Source of the DNA: Bacillota bacterium
Lineage (GTDB): Bacteria; Bacillota; Clostridia; Christensenellales; SZUA-584
DNA length: 15,912 bases
Direction of reading: 5' to 3'
Assembly (NCBI GenBank): GCA_023415915.1
Contig: JAEZIZ010000017.1
Coordinates: 1 to 15,912 of the forward strand
A program made the position numbers and the translations under genes. Of this stretch, positions 6,344 to 13,950 are shown piece by piece. Every line of letters begins with the position of its first letter. The first letter of the stretch is position 1. The notes under the pieces were generated by a model. It was not told the DNA's origin and did not search any database. It worked only from the letters and a program-made list of their open reading frames with translations.

Positions 6344-8111
6344 CCACTCCACCTCCTTGTTTTTCCTTGGCCGGTACGATTATCTCTATCTCCGTGTATT
6401 CCCCCGGCTCGCTCCTTATATAGATAACCGCGCAGTAGTTGTAATAGTAGCGTATACGCTCTATAGTCCCTTTAAGCCCGAAACCGGAAAGCGCGCTGTC
6501 GCCTTTTGCGTCGCTTGACAGCACTTCGTTTATCTGTTCCTGGGTCATGCCAACGCCCGTGTCGTATACGCATATATGAACGGTGTCGTTCCTGCCAAAG
6601 GCGCTTATGCGTATTACGCCCTTTTCACCTTTTAGCCGCACGCCGTGGTAAAGGCTATTTTCCACGAGCGGCTGCAGTATCAGCTTGGGTATCATAATAT
6701 CGAGCACGCTCTCTTCGATCTCGTAATAATCGTCAAAAGCGTCATTATACCTCAGCTTCTGCAGCGCCAGATAATCCTTTACTATCAATATCTCATTGCG
6801 CAGCGGTATATCCCTGCTGCCCTTGCTTAAGAAATTGCGGTAAAAGCTGCCCAGCGTTTCAAGCGCGTCGTGTACTTTAGGGGCGTTACTCTGCAGCGCC
6901 ATATAGCTTATAGTCTCGAGCGAGTTGTATAAAAAATGCGGCTTTATCTGTTCCTGCAGCGTTCTCAATTCGGCCTTACGAACGCTCTTCTCCTTTTCGA
7001 TGAGCTCGGCTATCAGCTTGTTGTTATGAACCACCATGCTGTTATAGCACTCGCCCAGCTTGCGTATCTCGTTATCGGGCACCGGCAAATCTATCTCGCG
7101 CAGCAGGCCGTCCGATTTCGTATTGACCATGGATTCGCTCAGCTTGTCTATAGGCCGCGTAATGTTAATCGTTATGAATACGCCGCTGCTGAACACTGCC
7201 AGTATGACCGCCGTGACCAGCGTTATCGCAAGCCATATCGTTTCCCAGGATTGTATGCCGCTGCCCGAAACGTTGCTCATACTTACCTGCACGACGGGTA
7301 TCTCTTCAGTGCTGTATGAGGAAAGTATCTTGTTCTTTCCCTCCTTGCTCAGGAGTTCCCAGTTAAAGCCGCCGCCGGTAAATTCCTGCCGGAAGAATTC
7401 TTTAAGGCTCTCGCTTCCCCCCAGCATGTTACCCTCCCGGTCAAAGAAGCATATGGCTCTGTCTTTTCCAAGATCTCTTATCGCAGAATCGAGTACTTTC
7501 GGAGTAAGGTTTATTACGAGCAGTCCCGTCTTCTGCTGGGTGTCTATGTCGTATATGTACCGGGCCATTGTGATAAGCGGCGTACCGCTCCTTTTATTAA
7601 AAACGCCGTTGCCGTTTATCATCATTACGTTGCCACCATTCGACTGCTCGAGAGGATTAAGCCATTCGGGATCGAACATCCGTACGTAATTTATATCCAT
7701 AATGCCCGAGCCTGTCCGGGCGTATTTCCCGTCGGTACGGTATATATATACGGAATCCACGTAGCTGTATATGTTCGTTATATTATAAATGCCTTCGTTG
7801 ACTCTGGCTGTGTTATACGCGCTGTTGCCCGTATCGCGCAAGAATGCGATAACATTTGGGTTTACCATTATCTGGCGCGACATTTCCCTGTAACGTTCGA
7901 GCACCACCTTTAAGTTCCTGCTGACGCTCGTCATTGCGAATTCACTGGAGGATACTTCGTTTTCAATGGCTGCCCTGGTCATTATTATCGTATAGGAGGC
8001 TATGAATATAACGCAAAAAGCGGAGAGCAGCACCATAAAGAATCTCCACGTTTTTCGCTTTAAGGATTGCGGGGAACGGTTCATTTTTATATTCGGCCAT
8101 CGAGCTTTCAT
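6336..8111 (-). CDS. Membrane sensor histidine kinase, YesM-like
   Basis: The protein has 591 residues from the ATG at 8111, which has a TTGAGG site 8 bases upstream. An ATG at 8150 adds 13 residues but has no ribosome site. It has a membrane helix at about 23-45, an extracellular sensor region of about 240 residues (dCache-like, with the TGLLVINLTP strand typical of YesM), a second helix at about 290-316 and a HAMP linker containing the TRPI motif. The His_kinase domain has phospho-accepting His392 in QIKPHFLYNSLE. The ATP-binding lobe has the N-box Asn485 in LQPLVENSLYHGV, DTGVGM (517-522) and GFGLKG (543-548). It would autophosphorylate on an external signal, probably a carbohydrate or a liganded binding protein, and pass phosphate to Asp55 of its partner. 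The extracellular ligand is not predictable. Confidence 0.94.
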   Translation of the reverse strand: MKARWPNIKMNRSPQSLKRKTWRFFMVLLSAFCVIFIASYTIIMTRAAIENEVSSSEFAMTSVSRNLKVVLERYREMSRQIMVNPNVIAFLRDTGNSAYNTARVNEGIYNITNIYSYVDSVYIYRTDGKYARTGSGIMDINYVRMFDPEWLNPLEQSNGGNVMMINGNGVFNKRSGTPLITMARYIYDIDTQQKTGLLVINLTPKVLDSAIRDLGKDRAICFFDREGNMLGGSESLKEFFRQEFTGGGFNWELLSKEGKNKILSSYSTEEIPVVQVSMSNVSGSGIQSWETIWLAITLVTAVILAVFSSGVFITINITRPIDKLSESMVNTKSDGLLREIDLPVPDNEIRKLGECYNSMVVHNNKLIAELIEKEKSVRKAELRTLQEQIKPHFLYNSLETISYMALQSNAPKVHDALETLGSFYRNFLSKGSRDIPLRNEILIVKDYLALQKLRYNDAFDDYYEIEESVLDIMIPKLILQPLVENSLYHGVRLKGEKGVIRISAFGRNDTVHICVYDTGVGMTQEQINEVLSSDAKGDSALSGFGLKGTIERIRYYYNYCAVIYIRSEPGEYTEIEIIVPAKEKQGGGVDV

Positions 8112-8184
8112 AAGCTGAACCTCAAGCGTAAACAATATGCGTGTCAACATTTAATGTAACATATCAATAAGAAGCGTTAAAACT

Positions 8185-8193
8185 AGTATAACA
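8185..8193 (-). promoter_or_regulatory. Extended -10 promoter for the kinase/regulator pair
   Basis: The minus strand reads TG-T-TATACT: a five-of-six -10 box with the TGn extension. No good -35 box lies 16-18 bases upstream; extended -10 promoters often lack one. A start site near 8178 would give a leader of about 65 bases before the ATG at 8111. Between the MalG-like stop and this site there is a G7 run (8235-8241) and a T-run (8223-8229 on the minus strand) but no stem, so read-through from the permease genes is also possible. Confidence 0.55.
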
Positions 8194-8255
8194 CAAAAAC
8201 CGAATATATCACCATTTACGACAAAAAAATACTATCCCCCCCGCCTTAAACACCG

Positions 8256-9158
8256 TCAGCCATTTATGGCGCCTGCGTAAAAGCTCTCATGAATCTTTTT
8301 GCTTATAAGTGAGTACGCAATAAGCGTCGGGAACGTAGCCAGCACCAGCGCCGCGCCTATCGGCCCCCAGTCTCTCGTATACGAACCGGAGAGCGTTTGT
8401 ATGCCCACGGTAAGCGTCCTAAACTCTTCCTTGCTGATAAATATTACGGCGAACATCATCTCGTTCCATGTCTGTATAAACGTGAATATGGCAACCGACG
8501 ATATCGCCGGCCGCATCATTGGAAAGACGACGTGCGCGAACACCCCCCATATATTGCAGCCGTCTATGCATGCCGACTCATCAAGTTCACGTGGTATATC
8601 CTGCATGAACCCTGTGAATATGAGCGTGGCTATAGAGAGTGAAAACGCTGTATACGGCACTATTAGAGCCTGATACGAGTTCAGCATTTTCAGGTTGGAA
8701 AGCACTACGAACACTGGGATAATAGCGGCATGTATCGGAATAGTCATACCTAGTATCATCATGCTGTTCATCATTTTGCGCCCTTTCCATATCATCCTCG
8801 TGAGCGCAAACGCCGCCATCATTGCTATAAACACCGTAAGCACTATCGTTATGCCCGTTACGATAAGGCTGTTTATAAAGAACCTGCCCATATTGCCTAC
8901 TTTTAATGCGGACTCATAGTTGGCCCACAGCCAGGTGTTGGGCAACCCTATCACGTTTTCACCGAATATTTCGGCGTTATCTTTGAGCGAAAACGTAAAC
9001 ATCCAATACAGAGGGAACAGGTTTACAAACGCCCAGATGCCTAAAAATAGATAAACGAATACTTCCTTTATCCTGAATCTTCCGAAACGGATATAGGCTT
9101 TTGGTTTCGTTCTGATACGCACGCCGGGGTTATGTTCCGTATTAACCTGCAGCTTCAA
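8256..9158 (-). CDS. Sugar ABC-transporter permease, MalG-type (CUT1)
   Basis: This is the second membrane subunit of the importer (300 residues, six expected helices, the first at about 33-57). The cytoplasmic coupling (EAA) motif is ELDESACIDGCNIWGVF (191-207) followed by AHVVFPMM, which docks on the ATPase. The C-terminal FYAGAING is typical of MalG-like proteins. The start is a TTG at 9158 that follows the TGA of the upstream permease without a gap. A GGAGG site 8 bases before it, inside the end of the upstream gene, fixes this choice. It would work with the MalF-like permease, the lipoprotein binding protein and the MsmX-like ATPase. Confidence 0.95.
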   Translation of the reverse strand: MKLQVNTEHNPGVRIRTKPKAYIRFGRFRIKEVFVYLFLGIWAFVNLFPLYWMFTFSLKDNAEIFGENVIGLPNTWLWANYESALKVGNMGRFFINSLIVTGITIVLTVFIAMMAAFALTRMIWKGRKMMNSMMILGMTIPIHAAIIPVFVVLSNLKMLNSYQALIVPYTAFSLSIATLIFTGFMQDIPRELDESACIDGCNIWGVFAHVVFPMMRPAISSVAIFTFIQTWNEMMFAVIFISKEEFRTLTVGIQTLSGSYTRDWGPIGAALVLATFPTLIAYSLISKKIHESFYAGAING

Positions 9159-10040
9159 TCAGTCCACCTCCGTTCTTAGCGCTTTTCTCATTACTACCGC
9201 GAAGAAGAAACACAGTATAATGAGCAGCACCGCTATCGCGCTTGCAAAGCCGAAACGGTTCTGCAAAAACATCATGTTTACCATCAGTGTGCTTGGCACC
9301 TCGGTTGCGTGCGCCGGGCCGCCGTTTGTAAGTATATATATCAGGTCGAATACTTTTAATGACCCCGTTATCGATATTATGGCGCATACCCTTATTACCG
9401 GCCGGAGCATCGGAATGATTATCTTGCGGTTCACCTGCCATTCCGACGCGCCGTCAATAAGCGCGGCTTCTTTTACCTCGGGAGGCAGGCTTCTTATACC
9501 CGCGTACATCAGCAGCATATGATAACCCGTGTACTGCCACAGCGTGGGTATGAACGCCGCTATCAGCGCAGTGCTTCTGTCGCCCAGCCACACCTTCGTC
9601 CACGAGTCCAGGCCAATGGATCTTAACGCGACGTTAAGTATACCGTATTCGGGATTGTATATTCTCAGCCATAGCTGGCCTATGACCACCGTGGACATAA
9701 TAACGGGAATAAAGAACACCGAAAGAAAGAAACGGCTTCCTTTCCTCCCTTTGGCCAGCAGTAAAGCAAGCAGCAATGAAAAAGGCAATTGTATAAATAT
9801 AGATAACCCCGCAAAATATATGGCGTTAAGCAGCGCCTGAGGAAAGTTAACCGTTTTATTGGTGAAAAGCTCGATGTAATTGCCCAATCCGATAAACTTC
9901 ATTTCACCGTAACCGTTCCAGTCGTGAAGGCTGTAATACGTCGTCATTATTATCGGAATGACTATTATGCCTATCAACAGAATAAGCGCGGGCAACAGGA
10001 ACAGTACTATAGCCAGTTTATTTCTATATAATCTGTTCAT
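9159..10040 (-). CDS. Sugar ABC-transporter permease, MalF-type (CUT1)
   Basis: This is the first membrane subunit of the importer (293 residues, no large periplasmic loop, as usual in Gram-positive CUT1 systems). The first helix is at about 9-32. The EAA coupling motif EVKEAALIDGASEWQ (188-202), followed by KIIIPML, is canonical. LTNGGPAHATEV (237-248) is the conserved loop before the last helices. The ATG at 10040 follows an AGGGGGA site. The gene lies about 120 bases after the binding-protein stop, separated from it by a strong hairpin, and directly abuts the MalG-like gene. The permease pair forms the channel for an oligosaccharide whose identity is unknown. Confidence 0.95.
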   Translation of the reverse strand: MNRLYRNKLAIVLFLLPALILLIGIIVIPIIMTTYYSLHDWNGYGEMKFIGLGNYIELFTNKTVNFPQALLNAIYFAGLSIFIQLPFSLLLALLLAKGRKGSRFFLSVFFIPVIMSTVVIGQLWLRIYNPEYGILNVALRSIGLDSWTKVWLGDRSTALIAAFIPTLWQYTGYHMLLMYAGIRSLPPEVKEAALIDGASEWQVNRKIIIPMLRPVIRVCAIISITGSLKVFDLIYILTNGGPAHATEVPSTLMVNMMFLQNRFGFASAIAVLLIILCFFFAVVMRKALRTEVD

Positions 10041-10096
10041 ATGATTCCCCCTGACGATCTGGATTGTTAAACGCTGTTATGATGGGAGATGTTGGC

Positions 10097-10121
10097 CTCC
10101 CGGCGTTTTATCAGCCGGGAG
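10097..10121 (-). other. Intercistronic hairpin between binding protein and permease genes
   Basis: CTCCCGGC (10097-10104) and GCCGGGAG (10114-10121) form a perfect 8-bp GC-rich stem around a 9-base loop. No T-run follows on either strand, so it is not a standard terminator. Its place, between the binding-protein gene and the first permease gene, matches hairpins known to stabilise the upstream message and keep binding protein in excess over permease (as in malE-malF); that role here is inference. Confidence 0.7.
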
Positions 10122-10162
10122 ACCTGTATCATTAAGGTTTAGTCGTTACTTTTGTTGCCCCT

Positions 10163-11494
10163 TTATTTGCTTAGCTGCGCGGTCATGTTTTCTATTACCT
10201 GTTGCGGAGTGATATCTCCGAGATAAAGCTGCTGCAGGTTGTCAAGATAGACGTTGGCGTCTTCTGCCTGCAGAAGCGTGTCAAACCACAGCGTGAGCGA
10301 CGTTGCGTCCTGAACCAGCGCGGCTATCTCCTGCGTAAGCGGCTTTACTTCGCTGGCGTCATAATCTACCTTCCATGCCGCGATTCCGCTGCCGGAAAGA
10401 TATCCGTACTTCGAGATACCCTGGGATATCTCGAACATTGCCATTGCGGCTTCTTCAGGATATTTCGTGGAAGCCGCGACCATCAGCGTGTCTGACGGGC
10501 CGCCCATAAAGTCTGAAAGCTTCGCATTGGCGGAATTAACTACCGGTACGGGTATGCAGCCGAAAGCCTCGGGCGTCTTCGATTTCGTATAGAAATCGCT
10601 TACCATCCAGCTGCCAGTTATGTACATGGGAACTTTGCCGTCATAGAACGTCTGGGTGGCTTCGTCGTTGGTAAGGGCGATGGCGTCTTCGCTGTAAGCG
10701 CCCATCTTTACGAGGTCGCTGAACACGTTCGTCGCGGCGAGGAATTCGGGCGCGTCGTAGGTTACCTTGCCGTCCTTAGTGAGTGCGCTCGTTACCGCGG
10801 CTGCCCCGGCGGATTTCAGCGTCAGCGCGTCGTGGGCCATGCCGAGGTTCCACTTATCCTTTGCGCTTATGCCGAACGGGGTAATACCGTTGTCTATGAA
10901 CGTCTGGCAAACCGACTTGAGTTCGTCTATAGATGTCGGCGGCTTTAAGTTGTACTGTTTGAACATATCCTTGTTGTAGAACAGCATAGAAACGTTCATC
11001 GTGTAGACCGAGCCGTATTTCTTGCCGTCAAACGTCACGTTTGTAAGCATGACCTCGGGAAGAGCGTCTTTGTAGTTCTGATACGCGTCGTCAACGCCGA
11101 GAACACGTCCTGCCTCTACGAAAGGCTGCGAGAAGCCGCCGCCCCACGTGAAGAATATATCGGGTAGCTCGTTGGCGGAAACCGCGGATTTTAATTTTGT
11201 CTTGTACGACTCGTTTTCGAACGTCTGGAAGTCTATTTTAATGTTCGGATGAGCCGCTTCAAAATCAGCGATCGCCTTAAGGTAAGGCTCGTGATAGTTA
11301 TCGCTCTCCGTAGCGATGGACCATAGCGTAAGAGTGATCTGCTCTTCAGGAGCGTCCGTCGCCGGCGCGGGAGCATCGGTCACGGCTTCTTTTGAGGCGT
11401 CAGGGGGCGTTGATGCCGCTTCCTGCGGAGTGCCGCAAGCAGCAAATGGGATAATCATTAATGCGACAATCAATAAAGCAAGCACTTTTTTCAT
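10163..11494 (-). CDS. Sugar-binding lipoprotein of a CUT1 ABC importer (SBP family 1)
   Basis: The protein (443 residues) would capture an oligosaccharide outside the cell and deliver it to the permease pair. The signal peptide ends in the lipobox PFAAC with lipidated Cys20, followed by a Thr/Pro/Ala/Glu-rich tether (about 21-50), so it is anchored to the outer face of the membrane. The mature part begins with ITLTLWSIATESDNYHEPYL and shows family features such as DIFFTWGGGFSQPFVEAG, a MLFYNKDMFKQYNLKPPTS segment, KVPMYITGSWMVSDF and a MGGPSDTLMVAAST strand. The start has an AAGGAGGAG site. It is the first gene of the importer operon and has its own promoter just upstream. The ligand cannot be deduced; pairing with a GH3 enzyme suggests a beta-linked oligosaccharide. 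Confidence 0.95.
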   Translation of the reverse strand: MKKVLALLIVALMIIPFAACGTPQEAASTPPDASKEAVTDAPAPATDAPEEQITLTLWSIATESDNYHEPYLKAIADFEAAHPNIKIDFQTFENESYKTKLKSAVSANELPDIFFTWGGGFSQPFVEAGRVLGVDDAYQNYKDALPEVMLTNVTFDGKKYGSVYTMNVSMLFYNKDMFKQYNLKPPTSIDELKSVCQTFIDNGITPFGISAKDKWNLGMAHDALTLKSAGAAAVTSALTKDGKVTYDAPEFLAATNVFSDLVKMGAYSEDAIALTNDEATQTFYDGKVPMYITGSWMVSDFYTKSKTPEAFGCIPVPVVNSANAKLSDFMGGPSDTLMVAASTKYPEEAAMAMFEISQGISKYGYLSGSGIAAWKVDYDASEVKPLTQEIAALVQDATSLTLWFDTLLQAEDANVYLDNLQQLYLGDITPQQVIENMTAQLSK

Positions 11495-11530
11495 GATTGG
11501 GTTCTCCTCCTTATATTAATAGATGTAAAT

Positions 11531-11559
11531 ATTGTACAGGTCGGTAATAAGGCGGTAAA
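11531..11559 (-). promoter_or_regulatory. Sigma-A-type promoter of the importer operon
   Basis: The minus strand has TTTACC (-35, 11559-11554), a 17-base spacer and TACAAT (-10, 11536-11531). The -35 box matches four of six positions and the -10 five of six, as expected for a promoter that needs an activator. Transcription would begin near 11524, about 30 bases before the binding-protein ATG. Confidence 0.65.
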
Positions 11560-11560
11560 T

Positions 11561-11595
11561 GGTATTTCATTACCACTATACGCAATGTTTTTACC
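11561..11595 (-). promoter_or_regulatory. Candidate activator sites upstream of the importer promoter
   Basis: On the minus strand GGTAAAAACAT (from 11595) and GGTAATGAAAT (from 11574) are direct repeats matching at 8 of 11 positions and spaced exactly 21 bp, two helical turns. The nearer copy ends two bases before the -35 box. AraC-family activators typically bind such pairs in this position. An overlapping inverted arrangement, GGTAAATG and CATTACC on the plus strand (11555-11574), is also present. Assigning the site to the YesN-like regulator is inference. Confidence 0.45.
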
Positions 11596-11734
11596 TGGTA
11601 TTAATGTTTATAAGTACTTTTTTGATACATATGGGTAAATATTTTACTTATTGATATGATGAGTGAACCCTATCCGGAAGAAGGGGATAAACAGCTTGTA
11701 TTAATCCCATAACTGCATAACAAGAGGGTTGTTT

Positions 11735-11785
11735 AAGTACACCATCGCTTTGCGCTACCTTCTTCTCAGGAGAAGGCTTGTACTT
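11735..11785. repeat. Folded intergenic element, probably a dispersed repeat
   Basis: AAGTACA (11735-11741) and TGTACTT (11779-11785) are a perfect inverted repeat enclosing an inner hairpin, CCTTCT (11758-11763) with AGAAGG (11771-11776). The inner text, CGCTTTGCGCTACCTTCT then AGGAGAAGGCTT, resembles a type of repeat I associate with intergenic regions of gut Firmicutes; this resemblance is from memory and was not searched. It contains no gene. Confidence 0.45.
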
Positions 11786-11800
11786 TTATGGAAAGCGTGC

Positions 11801-11823
11801 GGGCGGGCGCTTAAGACCCGCCC
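11801..11823 (-). terminator. GC-rich hairpin after the GH3 gene
   Basis: GGGCGGG (11801-11807) and CCCGCCC (11817-11823) form a perfect 7-bp stem with a 9-base loop, 12 bases after the GH3 stop. On the minus strand it is followed by GCACGCTTTCC rather than a proper T-run, so it is a weak terminator at best. It may instead be a second copy-number repeat with the flanking CCCCTACGG. It sits next to the folded element at 11735-11785. Confidence 0.5.
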
Positions 11824-11835
11824 CTACGGTACCCT

Positions 11836-13950
11836 TTAAATTCGGTCGAGCGTTATGTCGGTCTTTACGCAATCGCATCCTGTGAGGCGGCAGCTTAGCT
11901 CGTCGGGCTGGCTTGTGCCTGTGTAAAGCGTGAAGCTGTCGCTGTCTATAAACTGCCTGCCGTTTGCATCCACTACTTCAAACGCCGACAGCGCGAGCTG
12001 CAGCTTTACTTCCTTGGTTTCTCCCCTTTTCAAATGGACCCTTTTAAAGCCGCACAGCTTATGGTTGGGAACAGCCCATTTCGAGCGGTTGTCGCGTATA
12101 TAAAGCTGTACGACGTCGTCGGTGTCATAATCGCCTATGTTGCTTACACTAAGCGACGCCGTATGACTTTCCCTGTCGTAACGCAGCCCGCTGCAAACGA
12201 CTTTTGAGTATGTAAGGCCATACCCGAACGGATAGAGCACGTTGCCGTCCGCATACCTGTACGTCCTGTTTTTCATCGAATAATCGGAAAAATCGGGCAG
12301 CTTGTCAGCCGTTTCATAGAAAGTTACGGGCAGTTTGCCCGAAGGCGAAACGTCGCCGAACAGTATTTCGGCAAGCGCCCTGCCGCCTTCCTGCCCAAGA
12401 TACCACGCCTGTATTATAGCGTCCGCTCCCTCCGCTTCGGGGTTCAGCGAGCTTCCGCTTGCAATCACTATTATCGTGGGCTTCCCTGCTGCCAATACCT
12501 TTTTAACAAGCAGGCGCTGGCTTTCGGGCAAGGCGAGGCTTATCTTATCGCCCGCCGCGAACGCGTTGCCTGTGTCGCCTTCCTCGCCCTCTATCGTAGC
12601 GTCGAGCCCTACGCACAGCACCACCGCGTCCGAATGCTCTGCCGCTATTACAGCTTCCGAGTAGCCGTCTCCCGGACGTGAAAGCGGCTGCAGGCGGTCT
12701 TTAAACATATGGCAGCCTTCGGAATAATACACCCTGCCGTCAAACGCGTCCTTTATGCCGTCAAGGAACGTTACGTAACCGTCCGCCGTGCCGTAATAGT
12801 TGCCGCGCAGCGCGTCTATGCTGTTGGCGTTCGGCCCAATTACCGCTATCGATTGTATCTTTTTCCTGTCAAGCGGCAAAAGCCCGCTGTTTTTCAGCAA
12901 AACCATCGATTTTCGCGCACATTCCAATGACAGCGCCTTATGTTTTCCGCAGCTTACAACGTCGTACGGAATATCGTCGTACTCGGTTGCTCCGCCCAGC
13001 AGCCCGAGCCTTGCCCTCGTTCTCATCAGCCGAACGGCGGCTTTTGTAATGTCTTCTTCGCTGATAAGGCCTTCATTATTGGCTACAAGCATGCTTAAAT
13101 AAGTGTTGCCGCAATTCAAGTCGCAGCCCGCCTTTAACGCCATCGCTGCGGATTCCGGCGCGGAGGATGTTACCATATGCGACGTATGAAAATCGCGTAT
13201 TGCCCAGCAGTCGGACACAAAATAACCGTCGAAACCCCACTGGGAGAGCTTGTTCATAAGGTAAGGGCTCGCGCAGGCTGGTTCGCCGTTTATGCGGTTG
13301 TAAGCGCCCATTACGCCTTCCACATGCGCTTCCTCAACGAGCGCCTTAAACGCAGGAAGATACGTCTCGCACATATCCTTCTCGGTAACCACGGCGTTGA
13401 ACTCATGCCGTGTCGCCTCGGGGCCGCTATGTGCGGCAAAGTGCTTTGCGCAGGCCGCCGTCATAAGATACCTGCCCTCGCCCTGCAATCCCTTAACAAA
13501 CGCCACTCCGAGCCGTGATGTAAGATAGGGGCACTCGCCGTATGTCTCCTGCCCCCTGCCCCATCTCGGGTCGCGGAATATGTTTATATTGGGAGACCAT
13601 ATTGTGAGCCCTTTGTATATGTCCCTGTCGCCGTGCTTTGACGCTTCGTTATACTTCGCACGCGCTTCCGTCGCTACAACGCGCGCAACGGAATACAGCA
13701 TTTCGTCGTCGAACATCGCGGCAAGGCCTATAGCCTGCGGGAACATCGTAGCCGTACCCGCTCTTGCCACGCCGTGCAGGCCTTCGTTCCACCAGTTGTA
13801 TTCGGGTATGCCCAGTCGCTCAACAGCGGGAGCGTCATACCTTAACTGAGACGCCTTCTCTTCCAGCGTCATAGCTCCGACAACGGCTTCCGCCTGTTCC
13901 TGAAAAGATACGTTTTTATCATTCTCTTTCATGATGTTTTTCCCAATCAT
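11836..13950 (-). CDS. Glycoside hydrolase family 3 (beta-xylosidase/beta-glucosidase type)
   Basis: The enzyme (704 residues) would remove terminal beta-linked sugars from imported oligosaccharides. It has no signal peptide, so it is cytosolic. The (alpha/beta)8 domain carries WNEGLHGVAR (54-63), SPNINIFRDPRWGRGQETYGE (119-139), KHFAAHSGPE (169-178) and the nucleophile Asp247 in YFVSDCWAI. The second domain starts near LLKNSGLLPL and includes EGEEGD, which likely supplies the acid/base Glu. A fibronectin III-like domain with VVQLYIRDNRSKW closes the protein. The WNEGLHGVAR form and the lack of a PA14 insert resemble the xylosidase-like branch, but GH3 specificity is hard to predict. The ATG at 13950 overlaps the regulator's stop as ATGA; an internal ATG at 13932 is possible, with only a weak GGGA site. 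Confidence 0.93.
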   Translation of the reverse strand: MIGKNIMKENDKNVSFQEQAEAVVGAMTLEEKASQLRYDAPAVERLGIPEYNWWNEGLHGVARAGTATMFPQAIGLAAMFDDEMLYSVARVVATEARAKYNEASKHGDRDIYKGLTIWSPNINIFRDPRWGRGQETYGECPYLTSRLGVAFVKGLQGEGRYLMTAACAKHFAAHSGPEATRHEFNAVVTEKDMCETYLPAFKALVEEAHVEGVMGAYNRINGEPACASPYLMNKLSQWGFDGYFVSDCWAIRDFHTSHMVTSSAPESAAMALKAGCDLNCGNTYLSMLVANNEGLISEEDITKAAVRLMRTRARLGLLGGATEYDDIPYDVVSCGKHKALSLECARKSMVLLKNSGLLPLDRKKIQSIAVIGPNANSIDALRGNYYGTADGYVTFLDGIKDAFDGRVYYSEGCHMFKDRLQPLSRPGDGYSEAVIAAEHSDAVVLCVGLDATIEGEEGDTGNAFAAGDKISLALPESQRLLVKKVLAAGKPTIIVIASGSSLNPEAEGADAIIQAWYLGQEGGRALAEILFGDVSPSGKLPVTFYETADKLPDFSDYSMKNRTYRYADGNVLYPFGYGLTYSKVVCSGLRYDRESHTASLSVSNIGDYDTDDVVQLYIRDNRSKWAVPNHKLCGFKRVHLKRGETKEVKLQLALSAFEVVDANGRQFIDSDSFTLYTGTSQPDELSCRLTGCDCVKTDITLDRI

